A stretch of DNA of 64,000 bases, taken from assembly GCA_963978545.1 (NCBI GenBank), contig OZ021729.1, positions 84,362,670-84,426,669 of the forward strand, read 5' to 3'. Source of the DNA: Linyphia triangularis (lineage: Eukaryota > Arthropoda > Arachnida > Araneae > Linyphiidae). Within the stretch, counting starts at the first letter, position 1; each line of letters opens with the position of its first letter. The notes under the pieces are model-generated. The model saw nothing but the letters and a program-made list of their open reading frames with translations. It had not been told where the DNA came from and searched no databases. Both the position numbers and the translations under genes were made by a program. Of this stretch, positions 1 to 11,582 are shown in pieces.

Positions 1-411
1 TAAAAGTTGGAAAATTTAGAAGTGTGAAATTTTTCATACGATTAATATGGGGAAAATTTGAAACGAAACATTTTGAAAGTGCACTTTTTGGACCACATTT
101 AGATCCACTTCTTATTTAGTTAGTGTTTTAAAATTGGAATTGGAGTTTCTCCTATATATAAGCTTCAATATCACAAACGGGAAAAAATTTTGAAAATTTT
201 ACTTTTTGATCAATAATTCATTGAATAGTCCGCCATGTGTTTTCAATGAGGCAATTGTATTCATGAGAAAATTGCTCAAATGCTTTCAAATTGTGAATTT
301 AAGTTGGATATATGTTTTATAGTCATTCTTTTTATAGTCATTTTATAGACCATTTTAATGTGGAAATCAATTCGGGTGATGATTTCTGTTACCCTAGCTG
401 TAAAAAGATTG
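1..411 (+). repeat. Reference satellite monomer, type a
   Basis: One full 411-bp monomer used here as reference. Type a marks are TTAATATGGGG, CCACATTTAGATCC, TTAAAATTGG and TGAGGCAATTGTATTCATG. It contains a TATA-like tract and HindIII site (153-165), an AAACGGGA motif, and a dyad CATTGAA/TTCAATG around GTCCGCCATGTG. Type b (for example 412-822) has TTAACATGGGG and CCACCTTTAGACCC. Type c (823 onward) has TTAACATGGAAAAA, AAATTAGAG and TGGGGGAATTG. Confidence 0.9.
153..165 (+). promoter_or_regulatory. TATA-box-like tract with HindIII site, one per monomer
   Basis: TATATATAAGCTT at this place contains TATATAAG, a textbook match to the TATA-box core, and AAGCTT. The motif recurs in nearly all of the ~98 monomers. 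A few carry changes: TATATATATGC near 1870, CTACATATAAG at about 9132, 17286 and 25018, and CTATGTATAAG near 37490. The match is direct; that it drives satellite transcription is inference. The 7.46-kb transposon is inserted in one copy of this tract. Confidence 0.3.
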
Positions 412-1151
412 TAAAAGTTTGAAAATTTAGATGTGTGAAATGTTTCATACGATTAACATGGGGAAAATTTAAAACGAAACATTTTGAAAGTGCACTTTTT
501 GGACCACCTTTAGACCCATTTCTTATTTAGTTAGTGTTTTAAAATTGGAATTGGAGTTTCTCCTATATATAAGCTTCAATATCACAAACGGGAAAAAATT
601 TTGAAAATTTTAGTTTTTGATCAATAATTCATTGAATAGTCCGCCATGTGTTTTCAATGGGGTAATTGTATTGATGAGAAAATTGCTCAAATGCTTTCAA
701 ATTGTGAATTTGAGTTGGATATATGTTTTATAGTAATTCTTTTTATAGTCATTTTATAGACCATTTTAATGTGGAAATCAATTCGGGTGATGATTTCTGT
801 TACCCTAGCTGTAAAAAGATTGTAAAAGTTTGAAAATTTAGAAGTGTGAAATTTTTCATACGATTAACATGGAAAAAATTTAAAACGAAACATTTTGAAA
901 GTGCACTTTTTGGACCACCTTTAGACCCACTTCTTATTTAGTTAGTGTTTTAAAATTGAAATTAGAGTTTCTCCTATATATAAGCTTCAATATCACAAAC
1001 GGGAAAATTTTTTGAAAATTTTAGTTTTTGATCAATAATTCATTGAATAGTCCGCCATGTGTTTTCAATGGGGGAATTGTATTTTTGAGAAAATTGCTCA
1101 AATGCTTTCAAATTGCGAATTTGAGTTGGATATATGTTTTATAATCATTCT

Positions 1152-1640
1152 GATACCAAATTTTAATTAAAAAAAAAGTATTCTAAAAATCAAAAATTCC
1201 ATTTTTCGTATATCTTGAAATATTTCAGTTTGGAGTGTAATTGAATGGAAGATTTCGTTTTTAACAAATGGTTCCAAATTGTGTTTTTTATTTAAAAACA
1301 CTTTAAAAATCAAATTAATTTCAAAATTTTGGCCAAAAAAATTATTTTTGAATAGCTTTATGAGAAGTTGAAATTTTGGAACGAAAGCGCTCAGAAACTG
1401 TTTTTAAGTCTTTATTTTACTTAGCATTGCTTCGATTTTGTGTGCTAAAATACTATTTCATGAGCAAATTGATGATCAGAAAGAAATTGGGTGATGACTT
1501 TTATTATCCTAGGCAAAAATTAAGGTTAAAATTCGAAAAGTGAGAATCTGAAAATTGCCTTAGGATTGGCAAGTTTAATGTATATTCAAAGGGATATAAA
1601 GACTTTTTTTGGCAATAACTGAATTTTGAGTAGTAAAATT
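1152..1640 (+). repeat. Extension segment present once per higher-order unit (reference copy)
   Basis: An added ~0.48-kb stretch splits the last monomer of each unit. It starts after TCATTCT with GATACC (GGTACC in most units) and ends where GACCATTTTAATG resumes. Inner landmarks are GAAAGCGCTCAGAAAC, TTATCCTAGGC and GACTTTTTTTGGC. All 33 complete units have one. Part of it (about 1484-1610) aligns loosely with the 411-bp monomer, so it is probably an old diverged monomer carried along with the unit. Most of the first half shows no clear match to the monomer. Confidence 0.85.
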
Positions 1641-1714
1641 TCATTTTAATGACCATTTTAATGTTAAAATCAATTCGGGTGACGATTTTTGTTACCCTAG
1701 CTGTAAAAAGATTG

Positions 1715-3427
1715 TAAAAGTTCGAAAATTTAGAAGTGTGAAATTTTTCATACGATTAATATGGGGAAAATTTGAAACGAAACATTTTGAAAGTGCACTT
1801 TTTGGACCACATTTAGATCCACTTCTTATTTAGTTAGTGTTTTAAAATTGGAATTGGAGTTTCTCCTATATATATGCTTCAATATCACAAACGGGAAAAA
1901 ATTTTGAAAATTTTACTTTTTGATCAATAATTCATTGAATAGTCCGCCATGTGTTTTCAATGAGGCAATTGTATTCATGAGAAAATTGCTCAAATGCTTT
2001 CAAATTGTGAATTTAAGTTGGATATATGTTTTATAGTCATTCTTTTTATAGTCATTTTATAGACCATTTTAATGTGGAAATCAATTCGGGTGATGATTTC
2101 TGTTACCCTAGCTGTAAAAAGATTGTAAAAGTTTGAAAATTTAGATGTGTGAAATGTTTCATACGATTAACATGGGGAAAATTTAAAACGAAACATTTTG
2201 AAAGTGCACTTTTTGGACCACCTTTAGACCCATTTCTTATTTAGTTAGTGTTTTAAAATTGGAATTGGAGTTTCTCCTATATATAAGCTTCAATATCACA
2301 AACTGGAAAAAATTTTGAAAATTTTAGTTTTTGATCAATAATTCATTGAATAGTCCGCCATGTGTTTTCAATGAGGCAATTGTATTCATGAGAAAATTGC
2401 TCAAATGCTTTCAAATTGTGAATTTAAGTTGGATATATGTTTTATAGTCATTCTTTTTATAGTCATTTTATAGACCATTTTAATGTGGAAATCAATTCGG
2501 GTGATGATTTCTGTTACCCTAGCTGTAAAAAGATTGTAAAAGTTTGAAAATTTAGAAGTGTGAAATTTTTCATACGATTAACATGGAAAAAATTTAAAAC
2601 GAAACATTTTGAAAGTGCACTTTTTGGACCACCTTTAGACCCACTTCTTATTTAGTTAGTGTTTTAAAATTGAAATTAGAGTTTCTCCTATATATAAGCT
2701 TCAATATCACAAACGGGAAAATTTTTTGAAAATTTTAGTTTTTGATCAATAATTCATTGAATAGTCCGCCATGTGTTTTCAATGGGGGAATTGTATTTTT
2801 GAGAAAATTGCTCAAATGCTTTCATATTGCGAATTTGAGTTGGATATATGTTTATAGTCATTCTGGTACCAAATTTTAATTAAAAAAAAAGTATTCTAAA
2901 AATCAAAAATTCCATTTTTCGTATATGTTGAAATATTTCAGTTTAGAGTGTAATTGAATGGAAGATTTCGTTTTTAACAAATGGTTCCAAATTGTGTTTT
3001 TTATTCAAAAACACTTTAAAAATCAAACTAATTTCAAAATTTTGGCCAAAAAAAATATTTTTGAATAGCTTTATGAGAAGTTGAAATTTTGGAACGAAAG
3101 CGCTCAGAAACTGTTTTTAAGTCTTTATTTTACTTAGCATTGCTTCGATTTTGAGTGCTAAAATACTATTTCATGAGCAAATTGATAATCAGAAAGAAAT
3201 TGGGTGATGACTTTTATTATCCTAGGCAAAAATTAAGGTTAAAATTCGAAAATTGAGAATCTGAAAATTGCCTTAGGATTGGCAAGTTTAATGTATATTC
3301 AAAGGGATATAAAGACTTTTTTTGGCAATAACTGAATTTTGAGTAGTAAAATTTCATTTTAATGACCATTTTAATGTTAAAATCAATTCGGGTGACGATT
3401 TTTGTTACCCTAGCTGTAAAAAGATTG
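1715..3427 (+). repeat. Higher-order unit 2 (3 monomers)
   Basis: 1713 bp. Private marks are AAACTGG in the second monomer (near 2302) and TTTCATATTGCG in the third. Both recur 3426 bp later in unit 4, showing a block duplication. The first TATA tract reads TATATATATGC. Confidence 0.9.
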
Positions 3428-5140
3428 TAAAAGTTTGAAAATTTAGAAGTGTGAAATTTTTCATACGATTAATATGGGGAAAATTTGAAACGAAACATTT
3501 TGAAAGTGCACTTTTTGGACCACATTTAGACCCACTTCTTATTTAGTTAGTGTTTTAAAATTGGAATTGGAGTTTCTCCTATATATAAGCTTCAATATCA
3601 CAAACGGGAAAAATTTTTGAAAATTTTACTTTTTGATCAATAATTCATTGAATAGTCCGCCATGTGTTTTCAATGGGGCAATTGTATTGATGAGAAAATT
3701 GCTCAAATGCTTTCAAATTGTGAATTTGAGTAGGATATATGTTTTATAGTCATTCTTTTTATAGTCATTTTATAGACCATTTTAATGTGGAAATCAATTC
3801 GGGTGATGATTTCTGTTACCCTAGCTGTAAAAAGATTGTAAAGGTTTGAAAATTTAGATGTGTGAAATGTTTCATACGATTAACATGGGGAAAATTTAAA
3901 CCGAAACATTTTGAAACTGCACTTTTTGGACCACCTTTAGACCCACTTCTTATTTAGTTAGTGTTTTCAAATTGGAATTGGAGTTTCTCCTATATATAAG
4001 CTTCAATATCACAAACGGGAAAAATTTTTGAAAATTTTAGTTTTTGGTCAATAATTCATTGAATAGTCCGCCATGTGTTTTCAATGGGGCAATTGTATTG
4101 ATGAGAAAATTGCTCAAATGCTTTCAAATTGTGAATTTGAGTTGGATATATGTTTTATAGTAATTCTTTTTATAGTCATTTTATAGACCATTTTAATGTG
4201 GAAATCAATTCGGGTGATGATTTCTGTTACCCTAGCTGTAAAAAGATTGTAAAAGTTTGAAAATTTAGAAGTGTGAAATTTTTCATACGATTAACATGGA
4301 AAAAATTTAAAACGAAACATTTTGAAAGTGCACTTTTTGGACCACCTTTAGACCCACTTCTTATTTAGTTAGTGTTTTAAAATTGAAATTAGAGTTTCTC
4401 CTATATATAAGCTTCAATATCACAAACGGGAAAATTTTTTGAAAATTTTAGTTTTTGATCAATAATTCATTGAATAGTCCGCCATGTGTTTTCAATGGGG
4501 GAATTGTATTTTTGAGAAAATTGCTCAAATGCTTTCAAATTGCGAATTTGAGTTGGATATATGTTTATAGTCATTCTGGTACCAAATTTTAATTTAAAAA
4601 AAAGTATTCTAAAAATCAAAAATTCCATTTTTCGTATATCTTGAAATATTTCAGTTTAGAGTGTAATTGAATGGAAGATTTCGTTTTTAACAAATGGTTC
4701 CAAATTGTGTTTTTTATTCAAAAACACTTTAAAAATCAAACTAATTTCAAAATTTTGGCCAAAAAAATTATTTTTGAATAGCTTTATGAGAAGTTGAAAT
4801 TTTGGAAAGAAAGCGCTCAGAAACTGTTTTTAAGTCTTTATTTTACTTAGCATTGCTTCGATTTTGTGTGCTAAAATACTATTTCATGAGCAAATTGATG
4901 ATCAGAAAGAAATTGGGTGATGACTTTTATTATCCTAGGCAAAAATTAAGGTTAAAATTCGAAAAGTGAGAATCTGAAAATTGCCTTAGGATTGGCAAGT
5001 TTAATGTATATTCAAAAGGATATAAAGACTTTTTTTGGCAATAACTGAATTTTGAGTAGTAAAATTTCATTTTAATGACCATTTTAATGTTAAAATCAAT
5101 TCGGGTGACGATTTTTGTTACCCTAGCTGTAAAAAGATTG
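3428..5140 (+). repeat. Higher-order unit 3 (3 monomers)
   Basis: 1713 bp. The second monomer has AAAGGTTTG, AAACCGAAAC and GAAACTGC; the extension has GGAAAGAAAGCG. The same set recurs in unit 5. Confidence 0.9.
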
Positions 5141-6853
5141 TAAAAGTTGGAAAATTTAGAAGTGTGAAATTTTTCATACGATTAATATGGGGAAAATTTG
5201 AAACGAAACATTTTGAAAGTGCACTTTTTGGACCACATTTAGATCCACTTCTTATTTAGTTAGTGTTTTAAAATTGGAATTGGAGTTTCTCCTATATATA
5301 AGCTTCAATATCACAAACGGGAAAAAATTTTGAAAATTTTACTTTTTGATCAATAATTCATTGAATAGTCCGCCATGTGTTTTCAATGAGGCAATTGTAT
5401 TCATGAGAAAATTGCTCAAATGCTTTCAAATTGTGAATTTAAGTTGGATATATGTTTTATAGTCATTCTTTTTATAGTCATTTTATAGACCATTTTAATG
5501 TGGAAATCAATTCGGGTGATGATTTCTGTTACCCTAGCTGTAAAAAGATTGTAAAAGTTTGAAAATTTAGATGTGTGAAATGTTTCATACGATTAACATG
5601 GGGAAAATTTAAAACGAAACATTTTGAAAGTGCACTTTTTGGACCACCTTTAGACCCATTTCTTATTTAGTTAGTGTTTTAAAATTGGAATTGGAGTTTC
5701 TCCTATATATAAGCTTCAATATCACAAACTGGAAAAAATTTTGAAAATTTTAGTTTTTGATCAATAATTCATTGAATAGTCCGCCATGTGTTTTCAATGA
5801 GGCAATTGTATTCATGAGAAAATTGCTCAAATGCTTTCAAATTGTGAATTTAAGTTGGATATATGTTTTATAGTCATTCTTTTTATAGTCATTTTATAGA
5901 CCATTTTAATGTGGAAATCAATTCGGGTGATGATTTCTGTTACCCTAGCTGTAAAAAGATTGTAAAAGTTTGAAAATTTAGAAGTGTGAAATTTTTCATA
6001 CGATTAACATGGAAAAAATTTAAAACGAAACATTTTGAAAGTGCACTTTTTGGACCACCTTTAGACCCACTTCTTATTTAGTTAGTGTTTTAAAATTGAA
6101 ATTAGAGTTTCTCCTATATATAAGCTTCAATATCACAAACGGGAAAATTTTTTGAAAATTTTAGTTTTTGATCAATAATTCATTGAATAGTCCGCCATGT
6201 GTTTTCAATGGGGGAATTGTATTTTTGAGAAAATTGCTCAAATGCTTTCATATTGCGAATTTGAGTTGGATATATGTTTATAGTCATTCTGGTACCAAAT
6301 TTTAATTAAAAAAAAAGTATTCTAAAAATCAAAAATTCCATTTTTCGTATATGTTGAAATATTTCAGTTTAGAGTGTAATTGAATGGAAGATTTCGTTTT
6401 TAACAAATGGTTCCAAATTGTGTTTTTTATTCAAAAACACTTTAAAAATCAAACTAATTTCAAAATTTTGGCCAAAAAAAATATTTTTGAATAGCTTTAT
6501 GAGAAGTTGAAATTTTGGAACGAAAGCGCTCAGAAACTGTTTTTAAGTCTTTATTTTACTTAGCATTGCTTCGATTTTGAGTGCTAAAATACTATTTCAT
6601 GAGCAAATTGATAATCAGAAAGAAATTGGGTGATGACTTTTATTATCCTAGGCAAAAATTAAGGTTAAAATTCGAAAATTGAGAATCTGAAAATTGCCTT
6701 AGGATTGGCAAGTTTAATGTATATTCAAAGGGATATAAAGACTTTTTTTGGCAATAACTGAATTTTGAGTAGTAAAATTTCATTTTAATGACCATTTTAA
6801 TGTTAAAATCAATTCGGGTGACGATTTTTGTTACCCTAGCTGTAAAAAGATTG
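5141..6853 (+). repeat. Higher-order unit 4 (3 monomers)
   Basis: 1713 bp and nearly identical to unit 2 at an offset of 3426 bp. The opening TAAAAGTTGG is as in units 1 and 6 rather than unit 2. Confidence 0.9.
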
Positions 6854-8566
6854 TAAAAGTTTGAAAATTTAGAAGTGTGAAATTTTTCATACGATTAATA
6901 TGGGGAAAATTTGAAACGAAACATTTTGAAAGTGCACTTTTTGGACCACATTTAGACCCACTTCTTATTTAGTTAGTGTTTTAAAATTGGAATTGGAGTT
7001 TCTCCTATATATAAGCTTCAATATCACAAACGGGAAAAATTTTTGAAAATTTTACTTTTTGATCAATAATTCATTGAATAGTCCGCCATGTGTTTTCAAT
7101 GGGGCAATTGTATTGATGAGAAAATTGCTCAAATGCTTTCAAATTGTGAATTTGAGTAGGATATATGTTTTATAGTCATTCTTTTTATAGTCATTTTATA
7201 GACCATTTTAATGTGGAAATCAATTCGGGTGATGATTTCTGTTACCCTAGCTGTAAAAAGATTGTAAAGGTTTGAAAATTTAGATGTGTGAAATGTTTCA
7301 TACGATTAACATGGGGAAAATTTAAACCGAAACATTTTGAAACTGCACTTTTTGGACCACCTTTAGACCCACTTCTTATTTAGTTAGTGTTTTCAAATTG
7401 GAATTGGAGTTTCTCCTATATATAAGCTTCAATATCACAAACGGGAAAAATTTTTGAAAATTTTAGTTTTTGGTCAATAATTCATTGAATAGTCCGCCAT
7501 GTGTTTTCAATGGGGCAATTGTATTGATGAGAAAATTGCTCAAATGCTTTCAAATTGTGAATTTGAGTTGGATATATGTTTTATAGTAATTCTTTTTATA
7601 GTCATTTTATAGACCATTTTAATGTGGAAATCAATTCGGGTGATGATTTCTGTTACCCTAGCTGTAAAAAGATTGTAAAAGTTTGAAAATTTAGAAGTGT
7701 GAAATTTTTCATACGATTAACATGGAAAAAATTTAAAACGAAACATTTTGAAAGTGCACTTTTTGGACCACCTTTAGACCCACTTCTTATTTAGTTAGTG
7801 TTTTAAAATTGAAATTAGAGTTTCTCCTATATATAAGCTTCAATATCACAAACGGGAAAATTTTTTGAAAATTTTAGTTTTTGATCAATAATTCATTGAA
7901 TAGTCCGCCATGTGTTTTCAATGGGGGAATTGTATTTTTGAGAAAATTGCTCAAATGCTTTCAAATTGCGAATTTGAGTTGGATATATGTTTATAGTCAT
8001 TCTGGTACCAAATTTTAATTTAAAAAAAAGTATTCTAAAAATCAAAAATTCCATTTTTCGTATATCTTGAAATATTTCAGTTTAGAGTGTAATTGAATGG
8101 AAGATTTCGTTTTTAACAAATGGTTCCAAATTGTGTTTTTTATTCAAAAACACTTTAAAAATCAAACTAATTTCAAAATTTTGGCCAAAAAAATTATTTT
8201 TGAATAGCTTTATGAGAAGTTGAAATTTTGGAAAGAAAGCGCTCAGAAACTGTTTTTAAGTCTTTATTTTACTTAGCATTGCTTCGATTTTGTGTGCTAA
8301 AATACTATTTCATGAGCAAATTGATGATCAGAAAGAAATTGGGTGATGACTTTTATTATCCTAGGCAAAAATTAAGGTTAAAATTCGAAAAGTGAGAATC
8401 TGAAAATTGCCTTAGGATTGGCAAGTTTAATGTATATTCAAAAGGATATAAAGACTTTTTTTGGCAATAACTGAATTTTGAGTAGTAAAATTTCATTTTA
8501 ATGACCATTTTAATGTTAAAATCAATTCGGGTGACGATTTTTGTTACCCTAGCTGTAAAAAGATTG
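6854..8566 (+). repeat. Higher-order unit 5 (3 monomers)
   Basis: 1713 bp and nearly identical to unit 3, including AAACCGAAAC, GAAACTGC and the GGAAAGAAAGCG extension variant. Confidence 0.9.
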
Positions 8567-9869
8567 TAAAAGTTGGAAAATTTAGAAGTGTGAAATTTTT
8601 CATACGATTAATATGGGGAAAATTTGAAACGAAACATTTTGAAAGTGCACTTTTTGGACCACATTTAGATCCACTTCTTATTTAGTTAGTGTTTTAAAAT
8701 TGGAATTGGAGTTTCTCCTATATATATAAGCTTCAATATCACAAACGGGAAAAATTTTTGAAAATTTTAGTTTTTGATCAATAATTCATTGAATAGTCCG
8801 CCATGTGTTTTCAATGGGGTAATTGTATTGATGAGAAAATTGCTCAAATGCTTTCAAATTGTGAATTTAAGTTGGATATATGTTTTATAGTCATTCTTTT
8901 TATAGTCATTTTATAGACCATTTTAATGTGGAAATCAATTCGGTAGATGATTTCTGTTACCCTAGCTGTAAAAAGATTGTAAAAGTTTGAAAATTTAGAA
9001 GTGTGAAATTTTTCATACGATTAACATGGAAAAAATTTAAAACGAAACATTTTGAAAGTGCACTTTTTGGACCACCTTTAGACCCACTTCTTATTTAGTT
9101 AGTGTTTTAAAATTGAAATTAGAGTTTCTCCTACATATAAGCTTCAATATCACAAACGGGAAAATTTTTTGAAAATTTTAGTTTTTGATCAATAATTCAT
9201 TGAATAGTCCGCCATGTGTTTTCAATGGTTGAATTGTATTTTTGAGAAAATTGCTCAAATGCTTTCAAATTGCGAATTTGAGTTGGATATATGTTTATAG
9301 TCATTCTGGTACCAAATTTTAATTAAAAAAAAAGTATTCTAAAAATCAAAAATTCCATTTTTCGTATATCTTGAAATATTTCAGTTTAGAGTGTAATTGA
9401 ATGGAAGATTTCGTTTTTAACAAATGGTTCCAAATTGTGTTTTTTATTCAAAAACACTTTAAAAATCAAACTAATTTCAAAATTTTGGCCAAAAAAATAT
9501 TTTTGAATAGCTTTATGAGAAGTTGAAATTTTGGAACGAAAGCGCTCAGAAACTGTTTTTAAGTCTTTATTTTACTTAGCATTGCTTCGATTTTGAGTGC
9601 TAAAATACTATTTCATGAGCAAATTGATGATCAGAAAGAAATTGGGTGATGACTTTTATTATCCTAGGCAAAAATTAAGGTTAAAATTCGAAAATTGAGA
9701 ATCTGAAAATTGCCTTAGGATTGGCAAGTTTAATGTATATTCAAAGGGATATAAAGACTTTTTTTGGCAATAACTGAATTTTGAGTAGTAAAATTTCATT
9801 TTAATGACCATTTTAATGTTAAAATCAATTCGGGTGACGATTTTTGTTACCCTAGCTGTAAAAAGATTG
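8567..9869 (+). repeat. Higher-order unit 6 (2 monomers)
   Basis: 1303 bp. The first TATA tract is longer by one TA (near 8718). TCGGTAGATG is shared with units 9 and 14. CTACATATAAG and ATGGTTGAATTG in the last monomer recur in unit 11. Confidence 0.9.
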
Positions 9870-11582
9870 TAAAAGTTTGAAAATTTAGAAGTGTGAAATT
9901 TTTCATACGATTAATATGGGGAAAATTTGAAACGAAACATTTTGAAAGTGCACTTTTTGGACCACATTTAGACCCACTTCTTATTTAGTTAGTGTTTTAA
10001 AATTGGAATTGGAGTTTTTCCTATATATAAGCTTCAATATCACAAACGGGAAAAAATTTTGAAAATTTTACTTTTTGATCAATAATTCATTGAATAGTCC
10101 GCCATGTGTTTTCAATGAGGCAATTGTATTCATGAGAAAATTGCTCAAATGCTTTCAAATTGTGAATTTAAGTTGGATATATGTTTTATAGTCATTCTTT
10201 TTATAGTCATTTTATAGACCATTTTAATGTGGAAATCAATTCGGGTGATGATTTCTGTTACCCTAGCTGTAAAAAGATTGTAAAAGTTTGAAAATTTAGA
10301 TGTGTGAAATTTTTCATACGATTAACATGGGGAAAATTTAAAACGAAACATTTTGAAAGTGCACTTTTTGGACCACCTTTAGACCCACTTCTTATTTAGT
10401 TAGTGTTTTCAAATTGGAATTGGAGTTTCTCCTATATATAAGCTTCAATATCACAAACGGGAAAAAATTTTGAAAATTTTACTTTTTGATCAATAATTCA
10501 TTGAATAGTCCGCCATGTGTTTTCAATGAGGCAATTGTATTGATGAGAAAATTGCTCAAATGCTTTTAAATTGTGAATTTGAGTAGGATATATGTTTTAT
10601 AGTCATTCTTTTTATAGTCATTTTATAGACCATTTTAATGTGGAAATCAATTCGGGTGATGATTTCTGTTACCCTAGCTGTAAAAAGATTGTAAAAGTTT
10701 GAAAATTTAGAAGTGTGAAATTTTTCATACGATTAACATGGAAAAAATTTAAAACGAAACATTTTGAAAGTGCACTTTTTGGACCACCTTTAGACCCACT
10801 TCTTATTTAGTTAGTGTTTTAAAATTGAAATTAGAGTTTCTCCTATATATAAGCTTCAATATCACAAACGGGAAAATTTTTTGAAAATTTTAGTTTTTGA
10901 TCAATAATTCATTGAATAGTCCGCCATGTGTTTTCAATGGGGGAATTGTATTTTTGAGAAAATTGCTCAAATGCTTTCAAATTGCGAATTTGAGTTGGAT
11001 ATATGTTTATAGTCATTCTGGTACCAAATTTTAATTAAAAAAAAAGTATTCTAAAAATCAAAAATTCCATTTTTCGTATATCTTGAAATATTTCAGTTTA
11101 GAGTGTAATTGAATGGAAGATTTCGTTTTTAACAAATGGTTCCAAATTGTGTTTTTTATTCAAAAACACTTTAAAAATCAAACTAATTTCAAAATTTTGG
11201 CCAAAAAAAATATTTTTGAATAGCTTTATGAGAAGTTGAAATTTTGGAACGAAAGCGCTCAGAAACTGTTTTTAAGTCTTTATTTTACTTAGCATTGCTT
11301 CGATTTTGAGTGCTAAAATACTATTTCATGAGCAAATTGATGATCAGAAAGAAATTGGGTGATGACTTTTATTATCCTAGGCAAAAATTAAGGTTAAAAT
11401 TCGAAAATTGAGAATCTGAAAATTGCTTTAGTATTGGCAAGTTTAATGTATATTCAAAGGGATATAAAGACTTTTTTTGGCAATAACTGAATTTTGAGTA
11501 GTAAAATTTCATTTTAATGACCATTTTAATGTTAAAATCAATTCGGGTGACGATTTTTGTTACCCTAGCTGTAAAAAGATTG
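9870..11582 (+). repeat. Higher-order unit 7 (3 monomers)
   Basis: 1713 bp with GGAGTTTTTCC in the first monomer. It corresponds to unit 12 at an offset of 8154 bp. Confidence 0.9.

Larger units (their letters stand above)
1..1714 (+). repeat. Higher-order unit 1 (3 monomers, a-b-c + extension)
   Basis: The window starts at my unit boundary. The extension is the rarer GATACC subtype with CAGTTTGGAGTG and TTTGTGTGCT, shared with units 22, 32 and 33. Confidence 0.9.

Noticed and set aside
31..40. GAAATTTTTC palindromes and AAAATTTT tracts as protein sites
   Set aside because: Short A/T palindromes are expected at this base composition; A tracts may bend DNA but no specific site can be claimed.
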